DNA of 64,000 nt. It comes from Streptomyces sp. RPA4-2 (GTDB lineage: Bacteria > Actinomycetota > Actinomycetes > Streptomycetales > Streptomycetaceae). The notes below the pieces were generated by a model, which had not been told where the DNA came from, searched no databases, and saw nothing but the letters and a program-made list of their open reading frames with translations. Each line of letters starts with the position of its first letter. Within the stretch, counting starts at the first letter, position 1. The stretch spans positions 2,852,001 to 2,916,000 of the forward strand of contig NZ_CP050975.2 in NCBI RefSeq assembly GCF_012273515.2, read 5' to 3'. The translations under genes were made by a program, and so were the position numbers. This document shows, one piece after another, positions 8,155 through 17,035 of the stretch.

Positions 8155-8589
8155 TCAGGGCCGGCTGGAGATTCCCAGCAGCAGCGGGCCGGTCGGTGCC
8201 GCGACCATGTCCCGTACCGTCAGCGGGTCCAGCGAGGCGAAGAAGGCCTCCTGGGCCCGCCGCAGCGCACCCCGCAGTCGGCACGCGGAGTGCAGCGGGC
8301 AGGGCGCGGCGCCCTCGCAGTCGACGACGTCACCGTCCCCCTCGAAGGTCCGGACGATGGCGCCGACCGAAGCCGTACGGCCCGCCTCGGTGAGTGTGAG
8401 ACCGCCGCCCCGGCCTCGGCGGGCCGCGAGCAGCCCGAGGTGCTGGAGCTCGGCGACGACCTTCGCGGCATGCGTGTAGGGGACGTCCATGTCCGCCGCG
8501 ACCTCGCGGGTCGTGGGCGTCGAGTCGCCCGCGACGGCGAGCCGCATCAGCACACGCAGGGCCAGGTCGGTGGAGCGGAGCAGCCTCAT
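8155..8589 (-). CDS. nsrR: Rrf2-family NO-sensing repressor NsrR
   Basis: 144 residues with an Rrf2 winged helix (MRLLRSTDLALRVLMRLA, TREVAADMDVPYTHAAKVVAELQHLGL, RGRGGGLTL) and a three-cysteine loop (C-x5-C-x5-C in VVDCEGAAPCPLHSACRL) that ligates the iron-sulphur cluster. The start at 8589 is preferred to the frame's 8613 ATG because NsrR proteins begin MRL; the longer start would also lie inside the operator. The gene converges on hmp, with 72 bases between the stops. Its own operator-like site at 8601-8630 suggests autoregulation. Confidence 0.92.
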   Translation of the reverse strand: MRLLRSTDLALRVLMRLAVAGDSTPTTREVAADMDVPYTHAAKVVAELQHLGLLAARRGRGGGLTLTEAGRTASVGAIVRTFEGDGDVVDCEGAAPCPLHSACRLRGALRRAQEAFFASLDPLTVRDMVAAPTGPLLLGISSRP

Positions 8590-8600
8590 GGCGCCAGCGT

Positions 8601-8630
8601 AAATAATGCGCATCCGAGGTTCAAATTATC
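8601..8630. promoter_or_regulatory. Imperfect NsrR-like site upstream of nsrR
   Basis: The segment AATAATGCGCATC…GAGGTTCAAATT resembles the hmp operator in having AT-rich ends around a GCATC half and a poorly conserved second half. Its position directly before the nsrR start suits autorepression. The match is much weaker than the hmp site. Confidence 0.5.
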
Positions 8631-8770
8631 CGCGCGGGGCGTACGGAACCGCCGGCGCCGTTGTCGCGGAGCGCCCACCTTTGGACATTCTGTGCCCTGA
8701 CCGCCTGTGGGGCACCCTCTCCCCATTACGATCAGCGGACCCGACCGTCCCATCCCCATAAGGACTCGCC

Positions 8771-9442
8771 ATGGGTTCCGCCAAGAACACCACCTCCGCG
8801 CAGCGCAAGGCGCGCATAGAAGAGATGCGCAAGACCGAACGTTCCCGGGAGCGTCGCAACCGGATCCTCACGATCACGGCCGGCACGGTCGTCGTCGTCG
8901 GTCTCGTGGTCGGCGGTGTCGTCCTGGTCAGGTCGCAGTCCGACAAGAGCGACACCTCGGCGAGCGATTCCAAGGGCGGCGGCTCCGGGCACTTCGTCGC
9001 GGGCAAGGACGGCGTGCGGACGTGGTCGGGGAAGCTGTCCCGCAACCACGTCACCAAGACCGTGAAGTACCCGATGGAGCCCCCGGTCGGCGGTGACCAC
9101 AACCAGGTGTGGATGAACTGCAACGGCGACGTCTACGCCAAGCCGGTCAACAACATGAACGCCGTGCACTCGCTGGAGCACGGCGCGGTCTGGGTGACGT
9201 ACAACGGCAAGGCCTCGGACGCCGACGTGAAGGCGCTCTCGGAGAAGGTCAAGAAGACCCCGTACACCCTGATGAGCCCCGTCGAGGACCAGAAGGACCC
9301 GATCATGCTCAGCGCCTGGGGCAAGCAGCGCACGGTGACGGGTGCGAGCGACCCGGCCGTCAACACGTTCTTCTCCGAGTTCGTGCAGGGCAAGCAGACG
9401 CCCGAGCCGGGCGCCGCCTGCACCAACGGCCTGGCGCAGTGA
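8771..9442 (+). CDS. DUF3105 membrane-anchored extracytoplasmic protein
   Basis: 223 residues: a basic, helical N-terminus (about 1-30), one transmembrane helix (about 32-55), a Ser/Asp/Gly linker, then the DUF3105 domain with its hallmarks MEPPVGGDHN and VHSLEHGAVWVTY. The conserved histidines (GGDHN, VHSLEHG) and the Cys in WMNCNG look like metal ligands, but no function is established for the family. A Cys near the C-terminus could pair in a disulphide outside the cell. The stop overlaps the start of the DUF305 gene by 4 bases, so the two are translationally coupled. Confidence 0.88.
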   Translation: MGSAKNTTSAQRKARIEEMRKTERSRERRNRILTITAGTVVVVGLVVGGVVLVRSQSDKSDTSASDSKGGGSGHFVAGKDGVRTWSGKLSRNHVTKTVKYPMEPPVGGDHNQVWMNCNGDVYAKPVNNMNAVHSLEHGAVWVTYNGKASDADVKALSEKVKKTPYTLMSPVEDQKDPIMLSAWGKQRTVTGASDPAVNTFFSEFVQGKQTPEPGAACTNGLAQ

Positions 9443-10080
9443 GCCGGATGAGGCAGATGAGGCAGGCGGGCTGGATCGCGGGCACCACGGCGGCGGTGCT
9501 GGTCGCCGCGGGCGCCATCACGTACGCGGTCGCCGAGAGCGACGACCCCGGGACCAGGGCGCCCGCCGCGGATTCCGCGGACGCGGGCTTCGCGCGGGAC
9601 ATGGCGGTCCACCACCAGCAGGCCGTCGAGATGTCCTACCTCGTGCGCGACCGCACGGGCGACGAGGAGGTACGGCGGCTCGCGTACGACATCGCGCAGA
9701 CGCAGGCCAACCAGCGCGGCATGCTGCTCGGCTGGCTCGACCTGTGGGAGCTGCCGAAGGTGTCCGCGGACCCGCCCATGACCTGGATGGGCATGGGCGA
9801 CATGGCCTCCGGCAAGGACGGCGCGCTGATGCCGGGCATGGCGACCAACACCGAGCTGAAGAAGCTGAACACGCTGAAGGGCAAGCAGGCCGAGATCCTG
9901 TACCTGCAGCTGATGACCGACCATCACAAGGGCGGCATCCACATGGCCGAGGGCTGCGTCCAGAAGTGCACGGTCGGCGTGGAGAAGAAGCTCGCGCAGG
10001 GCATGGTCGACGCACAGCAGTCCGAAATCAAGCTGATGGCCGACCTGTTGAAGGCACGCGGCGCGAAGGCGCGCGACTGA
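9439..10080 (+). CDS. DUF305 exported protein
   Basis: 213 residues starting at the GTG that overlaps the previous stop (GTGA). An N-terminal signal or anchor helix (about 8-28) precedes two copies of the DUF305 histidine pattern: MAVHHQQAVEMS in the first half and MTDHHKGGIHMAEGC in the second. There is also a Met-rich stretch (MTWMGMGDMA…MPGMA). His- and Met-rich exported DUF305 proteins are suspected of binding copper or other soft metals. A Cys pair (EGCVQKC) lies next to the second His cluster. Coupling to DUF3105 implies a shared extracytoplasmic role. Confidence 0.88.
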   Translation: MSRMRQMRQAGWIAGTTAAVLVAAGAITYAVAESDDPGTRAPAADSADAGFARDMAVHHQQAVEMSYLVRDRTGDEEVRRLAYDIAQTQANQRGMLLGWLDLWELPKVSADPPMTWMGMGDMASGKDGALMPGMATNTELKKLNTLKGKQAEILYLQLMTDHHKGGIHMAEGCVQKCTVGVEKKLAQGMVDAQQSEIKLMADLLKARGAKARD

Positions 10081-10404
10081 GGGCTGTCCCGTAATCCCAG
10101 GCGGGCGCCCGGAGGCGGGCGGGCTCTCGTAACACCCCCCAGGGCTGTACCCGGGTGCGGGGAACCCCTTCGCGCGAAATCGAGGGATATCCCTACGGCC
10201 GCGGGAGGGCTCTCTCCAAACCGTCCCAAATGACCTTCAATCACGGCCACTTGGCGTTTCCTTGGCCTTCTCATTCCCCTTGCATGAACGGTTCATCGCC
10301 AGAGTGACCCCAGCGTGATCCATTCCGTGTGCCCCGCGTTCGGCGCACGGTCTCGCACATCACGGACGACCGCACATGCGACGAACCGCATCGCAGGGGG
10401 TTTT
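10081..10404. other. Long upstream region of the S53 protease gene
   Basis: 324 bases without a gene. It contains the perfect palindrome ATGAACGGTTCAT at 10284-10296, a short palindrome AGGGATATCCCT near 10182-10193, and pyrimidine-rich DNA around 10240-10280. The Shine-Dalgarno AGGGGG sits before the ATG at 10405. The length and the palindromes suggest a regulated promoter, but I cannot place its hexamers. Confidence 0.45.
10284..10296. promoter_or_regulatory. 13-bp palindrome upstream of the S53 protease gene
   Basis: ATGAAC-G-GTTCAT is a perfect inverted repeat about 110 bases before the start codon. It could be an operator; the cognate regulator is unknown. Confidence 0.4.
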
Positions 10405-12345
10405 ATGAGATCCAATCGCGCTGCAGTACGCGCCGGAGTGAGCATGGCAGCGACATTGCCGCTGCTCGCCGGCGCGCTGGCGCTCGGCATACCCGCGGCC
10501 CACGCCGCGACCGGCCCGAGCCGGCACACCCTCGCGGGCACCAAGCCCGCGTGGGCCACGGCGAAGGCGGACAAGGGGGCCGCGTCCGACAGCTCCCAGG
10601 TCTCCGCCCGGGTCTACTTCGCGGGCCGGGACGCCGCCGGCCTTGCCGCGTATGCCAAGGCCGTCGCCGACCCGGCGTCTGCCTCGTACGGGAAGTACCT
10701 CTCCGCCGAGCAGACGCAGGCCCGCTTCGGCGCCACCAAGGCACAGGTCGCCGAGGTGACCTCGTGGCTGAAGTCGGCCGGCCTGAAGGTCACCGGCAGC
10801 ACGCAGCACTACGTCTCCGTCACCGGTGACGTCGCCGCCGCCGAGAAGGCGTTCGGCACCCAGCTGCACAACTACACCAAGAGCGGGAAGACCTACCGGG
10901 CTCCGGCCGGGTCGGCCTCCGTCCCGTCCGCCCTGAACGGCGCCGTCCTGACCGTCACCGGCCTGGACAACGCCCCGCACAAGGCGACGCACAACGACAC
11001 CCTGCCGCCTCCGGACGCGGTGTTCCGCAACGCCGGGCCGTTCTCCTCGTACTACGGCTCGAACACCGCGAGCACGCTGCCGGACGCGTACGGCAAGAAG
11101 ATCCCGTACGCGGTGCAGGGATACACCGGCAAGCAGCTGCGCGCCGCCTACGGCGCGGGCAAGCACACCGGCAAGGGTGTCCGCGTCGCCATCACCGACG
11201 CGTACGCCTCGCCGACCATCGCGTTCGACGCGGCTTCGTACGCCAAGAAGCACGGTGACGCGAAGTACTCCACCAGTCAGCTGCGTCAGGTGCTGCCCGG
11301 CACCTACACGAAGACCGAGGAGTGCGGCGCGGCCGGCTGGTACGGCGAGGAGACCCTCGACGTCGAGGCCGTGCACGCGGTCGCGCCCGGGGCGAACATC
11401 ACGTACGTGGGTGCCGCCTCCTGCTACGACGACGACCTGCTCGACTCGCTCAGCAAGATCGTCGACGGGCACCTGGCCGACATCGTCTCCAACTCGTGGG
11501 GCGACATCGAGGCCAACCAGACCCCGGACCTCGCCGCCGCGTACGACCAGGTCTTCCAGTTCGGCGCGGTCGAGGGCATCGGCTTCTACTTCTCCTCCGG
11601 CGACAACGGCGACGAGGTCGCCAACACCGGTACGAAGCAGGTCGACACCCCGGCCAACTCGGCGTGGGTGACCGCGGTCGGCGGCACCTCGCTGGCCGTC
11701 GGCAAGAACGACAAGTACCAGTTCGAGACCGGCTGGGGTACCGAGAAGGCCTCGCTGTCGGCCGACGGCAAGAGCTGGACCGGCTTCCCGGGCGCGTTCA
11801 CCTCGGGCGCGGGCGGCGGCACCAGCAAGACCGTGGCGCAGCCCTTCTACCAGAAGGGCGTCGTACCGGGCGCGCTGGCCAAGGCCAACGGCACCACGGC
11901 CATGCGTACCGTGCCGGACATCGCGGCGATCGCCGACCCCAACACCGGTTTCCGCGTCGGCCAGACGCAGACCTTCCCGGACGGGTCGCAGCAGTACAGC
12001 GAGTACCGGATCGGCGGCACCTCGCTCGCCGCGCCGGTGATCGCGGCCGTCCAGGCCCTGGCCCAGGAGGCGCGCGGCGGCAAGGCGATCGGTTTCGCCA
12101 ACCCGTCGATCTACGCGAAGTACGGCTCCAAGGCGTACCACGACGTCACGGACAACCCCAAGGGTTCCGGACTCGCCGTGGCGCGTGTGGACTTCGCCAA
12201 CTCGTTCGACGCGTCCGGGGGTCTGCTGATCTCCGTGCGCAGCCTCGGCAAGGACAGCTCGCTGTCAGCCGTGAAGGGCTACGACGACGTGACCGGCGTG
12301 GGTTCCCCCGCCCCGGGCTACGTCAGCTCGTTCAGCCGTCGCTGA
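10405..12345 (+). CDS. Secreted S53 family (sedolisin) serine carboxyl peptidase
   Basis: 646 residues. A signal peptide (about 1-35, ending AAHA) is followed by a pro-domain (about 60-200; SARVYFAGRD, YGKYLSAEQ, HYVSVTGDVAAAEKAFG) and the catalytic domain. The S53 residues are visible: Glu315 and Asp319 in GEETLDVE, Asp367 in SNSWGD and the nucleophile Ser540 in GGTSLAAP. These proteases act at acidic pH and are autoactivated by removal of the pro-domain. The ATG at 10405 is preferred over upstream in-frame codons because of AGGGGG before it and the clean signal peptide. A 20-bp perfect hairpin ends the unit. A second, frameshifted member lies at 60363-62335. Confidence 0.93.
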   Translation: MRSNRAAVRAGVSMAATLPLLAGALALGIPAAHAATGPSRHTLAGTKPAWATAKADKGAASDSSQVSARVYFAGRDAAGLAAYAKAVADPASASYGKYLSAEQTQARFGATKAQVAEVTSWLKSAGLKVTGSTQHYVSVTGDVAAAEKAFGTQLHNYTKSGKTYRAPAGSASVPSALNGAVLTVTGLDNAPHKATHNDTLPPPDAVFRNAGPFSSYYGSNTASTLPDAYGKKIPYAVQGYTGKQLRAAYGAGKHTGKGVRVAITDAYASPTIAFDAASYAKKHGDAKYSTSQLRQVLPGTYTKTEECGAAGWYGEETLDVEAVHAVAPGANITYVGAASCYDDDLLDSLSKIVDGHLADIVSNSWGDIEANQTPDLAAAYDQVFQFGAVEGIGFYFSSGDNGDEVANTGTKQVDTPANSAWVTAVGGTSLAVGKNDKYQFETGWGTEKASLSADGKSWTGFPGAFTSGAGGGTSKTVAQPFYQKGVVPGALAKANGTTAMRTVPDIAAIADPNTGFRVGQTQTFPDGSQQYSEYRIGGTSLAAPVIAAVQALAQEARGGKAIGFANPSIYAKYGSKAYHDVTDNPKGSGLAVARVDFANSFDASGGLLISVRSLGKDSSLSAVKGYDDVTGVGSPAPGYVSSFSRR

Positions 12346-12360
12346 CGACCGGCCTGCACG

Positions 12361-12401
12361 GACGATGCGCCCGCCTCCCCAGGGGAGGCGGGCGCATCGT
12401 C
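12361..12401 (+). terminator. 20-bp perfect inverted repeat terminator after the S53 protease gene
   Basis: The arm at 12361-12380 is the exact reverse complement of 12382-12401 with one base between; about 18 pairs can form around a small loop. It starts 16 bases after the stop codon. Confidence 0.85.
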
Positions 12402-12496
12402 GCGTCCGGCCCCGCACGGCGCTCTCCGCAGCCGGCGTCCGCCGTCGACGGGGGCCCGCCACACGCCCCAGGCCCCCATCGCGTCGCTCTGACGAT

Positions 12497-12511
12497 TACA
12501 CTGGGCGGGTG
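12497..12511 (+). promoter_or_regulatory. -10 element for a leaderless nadE transcript
   Basis: TACACT at 12497-12502 stands 6 bases before the GTG start at 12509, and no Shine-Dalgarno is present. This geometry places the transcription start at the start codon. Confidence 0.6.
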
Positions 12512-14563
12512 CCTTCTCTGAACTTCCGGTCGCTCTATCAGCACGGCTTCGCACGCGTCGCCGCCTGCACGGGCCACACCGTCATCGCGGACCCGCTCGC
12601 CAACGCCGAGGCGGTCCTGCGCCAGGCGCGCAGGTGCGCCGGGGAGGGTGTCGCCGTCGCCGTCTTCCCGGAGATGGGACTGTGCGGCTACTCGATCGAG
12701 GACCTGCTGCTCCAGGACGCGCTGCTCGACCAGGTCGAGGAGGCGCTCCGGACCGTGGTGGCGGGGTCGGCGGAACTCCTGCCGGTCCTGGTCGTGGGCG
12801 CCCCGCTGCGCCACCGCAACCGGGTCTACAACTGCGCGGTGATCGTGCACCGCGGCCGCGTCCTCGGTGTCGTACCCAAGTCGTACCCGCCCAACTACCG
12901 GGAGTTCTACGAGCGCCGGCAGATCGCCGCGGGCGACGACGAGCGCGGCGGCACGATCCGGGTCGACGGGGAGTCCGTGCCGTTCGGTGTGGACCTGCTG
13001 TTCACCGCGGACGACGTCCCGGGCCTGGTGCTGCACACGGAGATCTGCGAGGACATGTGGGTGCCGGTGCCCCCGAGCGCCGAGGCGGCCCTGGCGGGCG
13101 CCACCGTCCTCGCCAACCTCTCCGGCAGTCCGATCACCGTCGGCCGGGCCGAGGACCGCAAGCTGATGTGCCGTTCGGCGTCGTCGCGCTGCATCGCCGC
13201 GTACGTCTACGCGGCGGCCGGCCTGGGCGAGTCGACCACCGACCTGTCCTGGGACGGACAGACCATGATCTACGAGAACGGGGCGATGCTGGCCGAGTCC
13301 GACCGCTTCCCGCTCGACGACCAGTTCGCCGTGGCGGACGTCGACCTCGACCTGCTGCGGCAGGAACGGCTGCGGACCGGCAGCTTCGACGACAACCGGC
13401 GCACCCACACCCCCCGCACCGCCGATTTCCGCACGGTGTCGTTCCGGCTCGACCCGCCGGCCGGCGACCTGGGCCTGCGGCGTCGCGTCGAGCGCTTCCC
13501 GTTCGTGCCCGCGGACCCCGACCGGCTGGCCCTGGACTGCTACGAGGCGTACAATATCCAGGTCGCGGGGCTCCAGCAGCGGCTCGCGGCGATCGGTGGC
13601 CCGAAGGTCGTCATCGGGGTGTCCGGAGGGCTCGACTCCACGCACGCGCTGATCGTCGCGGCCCGCGCGATGGACCGGGCGGGCCGCCCGCGCAGCGACA
13701 TCCTCGCCTTCACCCTGCCCGGCTTCGCCACCAGCGACCACACCAAGGGCAACGCGCACGAGCTGATGCGCTCCCTCGGCGTCACCGCGGCCGAGCTGGA
13801 CATCACGCCGACCGCCCGGCTGATGCTGAAGGAGATGGACCACCCCTTCGCGTCCGGCGAGCCCGTGTACGACGTCACCTTCGAGAACGTGCAGGCCGGA
13901 CTGCGCACCGACTACCTGTTCCGGCTCGCCAACCAGCGCGGCGGCATCGTGCTCGGGACCGGCGACCTGTCGGAGCTTGCGCTCGGCTGGTCCACGTACG
14001 GCGTGGGCGACCAGATGAGTCACTACAACGTCAACTCGGGTGTGCCGAAGACCCTGATCCAGCATCTGATCCGCTGGGTCATCGGCAGCCGTCAGTTCGG
14101 CGAGGACACCGACCGGACGCTCGCCGCGATCCTGGACACGGAGATCAGCCCGGAGCTGGTCCCCGGCGAGGAGATGCAGTCGACCGAGTCGAAGATCGGC
14201 CCGTACGCGCTGCACGACTTCACGCTCTTCCACGTGCTGCGCTACGGGTTCAGGCCGTCGAAGATCGCCTTCCTCGCCTGGCACGCGTGGCGCGACCCGG
14301 ACGCGGGCGCCTGGCCGCCCGGCTTCCCCGAGGCCGAGCGGGTCGCGTACGACCTCCCTGAGATCCGGCGCTGGCTGGAGGTCTTCTGCCGCCGCTTCTT
14401 CGGGTTCGCGCAGTTCAAGCGCTCGGCGATGCCGAACGGGCCGAAGGTCTCGGCGGGCGGTTCGCTCTCGCCGCGCGGCGACTGGCGCGCGCCGTCCGAC
14501 AGTTCGGCCCGCACCTGGCTGCGTGACCTGGCCCGCTTCGACCCGCCGGAGACGGAGGGCTGA
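12509..14563 (+). CDS. nadE: Glutamine-dependent NAD+ synthetase
   Basis: 684 residues fusing a nitrilase-type glutaminase to an ammonia-dependent synthetase, the usual actinobacterial form. Glutaminase triad: Glu55 (FPEMGLCGYS), Lys124 (VPKSYPPNY) and Cys180 (HTEICEDMW). The synthetase PP-loop SGGLDS is at about 372-377, followed by the deamido-NAD-binding segment GTGDLSELALGWSTYGVGDQ. It amidates nicotinic acid adenine dinucleotide with ATP in the last step of NAD synthesis. The GTG start is chosen because it begins the glutaminase domain and sits correctly behind a -10 element. Confidence 0.95.
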   Translation: MPSLNFRSLYQHGFARVAACTGHTVIADPLANAEAVLRQARRCAGEGVAVAVFPEMGLCGYSIEDLLLQDALLDQVEEALRTVVAGSAELLPVLVVGAPLRHRNRVYNCAVIVHRGRVLGVVPKSYPPNYREFYERRQIAAGDDERGGTIRVDGESVPFGVDLLFTADDVPGLVLHTEICEDMWVPVPPSAEAALAGATVLANLSGSPITVGRAEDRKLMCRSASSRCIAAYVYAAAGLGESTTDLSWDGQTMIYENGAMLAESDRFPLDDQFAVADVDLDLLRQERLRTGSFDDNRRTHTPRTADFRTVSFRLDPPAGDLGLRRRVERFPFVPADPDRLALDCYEAYNIQVAGLQQRLAAIGGPKVVIGVSGGLDSTHALIVAARAMDRAGRPRSDILAFTLPGFATSDHTKGNAHELMRSLGVTAAELDITPTARLMLKEMDHPFASGEPVYDVTFENVQAGLRTDYLFRLANQRGGIVLGTGDLSELALGWSTYGVGDQMSHYNVNSGVPKTLIQHLIRWVIGSRQFGEDTDRTLAAILDTEISPELVPGEEMQSTESKIGPYALHDFTLFHVLRYGFRPSKIAFLAWHAWRDPDAGAWPPGFPEAERVAYDLPEIRRWLEVFCRRFFGFAQFKRSAMPNGPKVSAGGSLSPRGDWRAPSDSSARTWLRDLARFDPPETEG

Positions 14564-14567
14564 CCGT

Positions 14568-15791
14568 TCAGCGCAGCACGGTCTCCGGCCGGTCGGGGAC
14601 GTGAGCGGCGACCAGACGGCCGGGGCTGACCGCCTGGGCGGCCCGGTGGCGGCGGTCGACCGTGTACGCCGTCCCGGCGACGGCCAGGCCGAGCACGGCG
14701 AGGGCCGCTCCCGCGAGCGCCGGGGAGGTGGCGCCGAACCCCGCCGCCAGCGCGAGCCCCCCGATCCACGCGCCCCCCGCGTTCGCGAGGTTGAACGCGG
14801 CCTGGTTCGCGGACGAGGCCAGCGACGGGGCCGCGGAGGCCTTCTCCATGACCATCAGCTGGAGCGGCGAGCCGGTGACGAAGGCGGCCGTGCCGAGCAG
14901 GGTGACGGCGAGAGCGGCACTCCACTGCGCCGACATCAGCAGGGGGAAGAGGGCGAGCACCGCGACCAGGGACGCGAGACCGCCGAAGAGCGTGCCGCGC
15001 AAGGAGTGGTCCGCCAGCCGTCCGCCCACCAGGTTGCCCACCGTCGCGCCGACGCCGAACAGCGCGAGCAGCAGGGTGACGCTGGACTCGGTGTACCCGG
15101 CGGACTCGGTGAGCATCGGCGTGATGTAGCTGTACGCGGAGAACAGCGCGCCGAAGCCGGCCACCGTCGTCCCCAGGGCCAGCCAGACGGGAAGGGACCG
15201 CAGGGCCGCCAGTTCGCCGCGCAGACCGCCGGTGGCGGCGTGGGTGTGGTCGTGCGGGATGAGCAGCGCCAGCGAGGCGATCGCCGCCAGACCGATCACG
15301 CCGACCCCGAGGAAGGTGGCCCGCCAGCCGAAGTGCTGGCCGATGAACGTGGCCACCGGCACTCCCACGATGTTCGCGACGGTCAGCCCGAGGAACATCA
15401 GCGAGACGGAGCGCGCCTTGCGCTCGGGCGCGACGAGACCGGTGGCGACGACGGCGCCGACGCCGAAGAAGGCGCCGTGCGGCAGACCGCTGAGGAAGCG
15501 GGCGGCGAGCAGCCAGTGCTGGTCGGGGGCGAGCGCGGAGAGCACGTTGCCCGCGACGAAGAGGACCATGAGGCCGATGAGGACCTTGCGGCGGGACATA
15601 CGGGCGGTGGCCGCCGCGAGCAGCGGGGCGCCGATCACCACGCCGAGCGCGTACGCCGAGACCAGGTGTCCCGCGGCGGGGAGGGATATGTGGAGGTCGT
15701 CCGCGACGTCGGGCAGCAGGCCCATCATCACGAACTCGGTGGTTCCGATGCCGAAGGCGCCCACGGCGAGGGCGAGCAGGGCCAGGGGCAT
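14568..15791 (-). CDS. MFS efflux transporter, DHA1 family (AraJ/YdhP/Cml-like)
   Basis: 407 residues with 12 predicted transmembrane helices. The N-terminal motif FGIGTTEFVMMGLLPDVA is characteristic of the sugar-efflux/chloramphenicol-resistance subgroup of DHA1 drug:H+ antiporters, and the loop 2-3 region reads ATARMSRRKVL. The ATG at 15791 is preferred to a TTG five codons upstream because AAAGG lies 7 bases before it. The stop lies 4 bases from the nadE stop, tail to tail. A 24-bp palindrome at 15921-15944 lies in its promoter region and may be the operator. Confidence 0.9.
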   Translation of the reverse strand: MPLALLALAVGAFGIGTTEFVMMGLLPDVADDLHISLPAAGHLVSAYALGVVIGAPLLAAATARMSRRKVLIGLMVLFVAGNVLSALAPDQHWLLAARFLSGLPHGAFFGVGAVVATGLVAPERKARSVSLMFLGLTVANIVGVPVATFIGQHFGWRATFLGVGVIGLAAIASLALLIPHDHTHAATGGLRGELAALRSLPVWLALGTTVAGFGALFSAYSYITPMLTESAGYTESSVTLLLALFGVGATVGNLVGGRLADHSLRGTLFGGLASLVAVLALFPLLMSAQWSAALAVTLLGTAAFVTGSPLQLMVMEKASAAPSLASSANQAAFNLANAGGAWIGGLALAAGFGATSPALAGAALAVLGLAVAGTAYTVDRRHRAAQAVSPGRLVAAHVPDRPETVLR

Positions 15792-15920
15792 GAAGGGGCC
15801 TTTCAAGGGAGCGGAGGGTGGAACAGCCGGGCTGAGCGGAACGGGGGCGGCCTACGGGCGAGGTGACGCGGACGGACCGGACCGGCCGGCGCCGGGGGCC
15901 GTTCGGCGCGCACGGAGACG

Positions 15921-15944
15921 CCCGTGCACACCGGTGTGCACGGG
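15921..15944. promoter_or_regulatory. 24-bp perfect palindrome upstream of the MFS gene
   Basis: The half-site CCCGTGCACACC at 15921-15932 is followed directly by its exact reverse complement. It lies 130 bases before the MFS start and close to AT-richer sequence (15945-15970) that could hold the promoter. No loop bases are present, which favours a protein-binding site over a terminator, although it also lies just beyond the end of the next gene. Confidence 0.55.
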
Positions 15945-15997
15945 CTTTGTAAGTTCAGCTATGGAACAAACTCTCTCAGGCCCAGTATTCCAGCAGG

Positions 15998-17035
15998 TTA
16001 AGACCCGGTTGCCGCGACCTTCACACGGGCGGCGATCGGGAGATGGTCGCTGGTGGTCTCGGGCAGCGTCCAGGAGGTCACCGGCTCGACACCCTTGACC
16101 ATGATCTGGTCGATCCGGGCCATCGGGAACGACGCCGGCCAGCTGAACCCGAAGCCGCTGCCCGCCGCGCCCTGCGTGGAGCGCATCTGCGAGGTGACGC
16201 CGTTCAGCGCGCGGTCGTTCATCGTGCCGTTCAGGTCGCCGAGCAGGACGACCCGCTTCAGCGGCTCGTCGGCGATCGCCTCGCCCAGCGCGTCGGCGCT
16301 GCGGTCGCGCTGACGGGCGGTGAACCCGGCCTCCAGCTTCACCCGTACCGAGGGCAGGTGGGCGACGTACACGGCGACGGCGCCGTCCGGCGTGGCCACC
16401 GTCGCCCGCATCGCCCGCGTCCAGCCCAGCTTGATGTCCACGGGCCTGGCCCGGGTCAGCGGGTACTTGCTCCACAGCCCGACGGTGCCCTGCACGGAGT
16501 GGTACCTGTAGGTGGCCGCCAGCGCCTTCTCGTACGTCGGGACCGCCGTGGCCGTCAGTTCCTCCAGGGCCACCACGTCGGCGCCGGAGGCTGCCACGTC
16601 GCGTGCGGTGCCGGACGGATCGGGGTTCTCCGCGTTGACGTTGTGCGTGGCGACGGTGAGGTCGCCGCCGCTGCCGGTCCTGTCGACGAGCAGTCCGCCG
16701 AAGAGGTTCAGCCAGACGATCGCGGGGAGCAGCACGGCGATCAGGGCGCTCGCGGACTTCCGCACCAGCGCGAGAGCGAGCAGGACCGGGACGAACAGGC
16801 CCAGCCACGGCAGGAACGTCTCCGTGAGGCTGCCGAGGTTGCCGATCCGGTTGGGGATCTGCGCGTGCAGCAGCATCACCAGCGCGAGGAGCAGCGCGAG
16901 CGCGGCGAGGAGCAGGCCGCGGCGCCAGATGCCGCGGTCGCCGCGCCATCTGTCCAGCAGGCGCCGAAAACGGGGTCCTCGGCGCTCGGGCCCCGAGTCG
17001 CCACTGCCCGTCTCCGTCATATACGCCTGCGCCAT
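15998..17035 (-). CDS. Membrane-anchored endonuclease/exonuclease/phosphatase (EEP) family protein
   Basis: 345 residues: a charged N-terminus, three transmembrane helices (about 40-58, 68-90 and 94-115), then an extracytoplasmic EEP domain. Its motifs are THNVNAENPDP (metal and phosphate), EELTATAVP (catalytic Glu), VYVAHLPS, GDLNGTMND (Asp/Asn) and the final SDHLPIAA (Asp-His). Such membrane EEP proteins are common in actinobacteria, and proposed substrates range from nucleic acids to sphingomyelin-like lipids; the substrate here is unknown. It is transcribed alone on the minus strand. Confidence 0.88.
   Translation of the reverse strand: MAQAYMTETGSGDSGPERRGPRFRRLLDRWRGDRGIWRRGLLLAALALLLALVMLLHAQIPNRIGNLGSLTETFLPWLGLFVPVLLALALVRKSASALIAVLLPAIVWLNLFGGLLVDRTGSGGDLTVATHNVNAENPDPSGTARDVAASGADVVALEELTATAVPTYEKALAATYRYHSVQGTVGLWSKYPLTRARPVDIKLGWTRAMRATVATPDGAVAVYVAHLPSVRVKLEAGFTARQRDRSADALGEAIADEPLKRVVLLGDLNGTMNDRALNGVTSQMRSTQGAAGSGFGFSWPASFPMARIDQIMVKGVEPVTSWTLPETTSDHLPIAARVKVAATGS

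Noticed and set aside
14523..15866. 447-codon plus-strand frame over the DHA1 exporter
   Set aside because: Antisense shadow with Arg/Gly/Asp/Gln-rich translation; the minus-strand product has 12 helices and family motifs.
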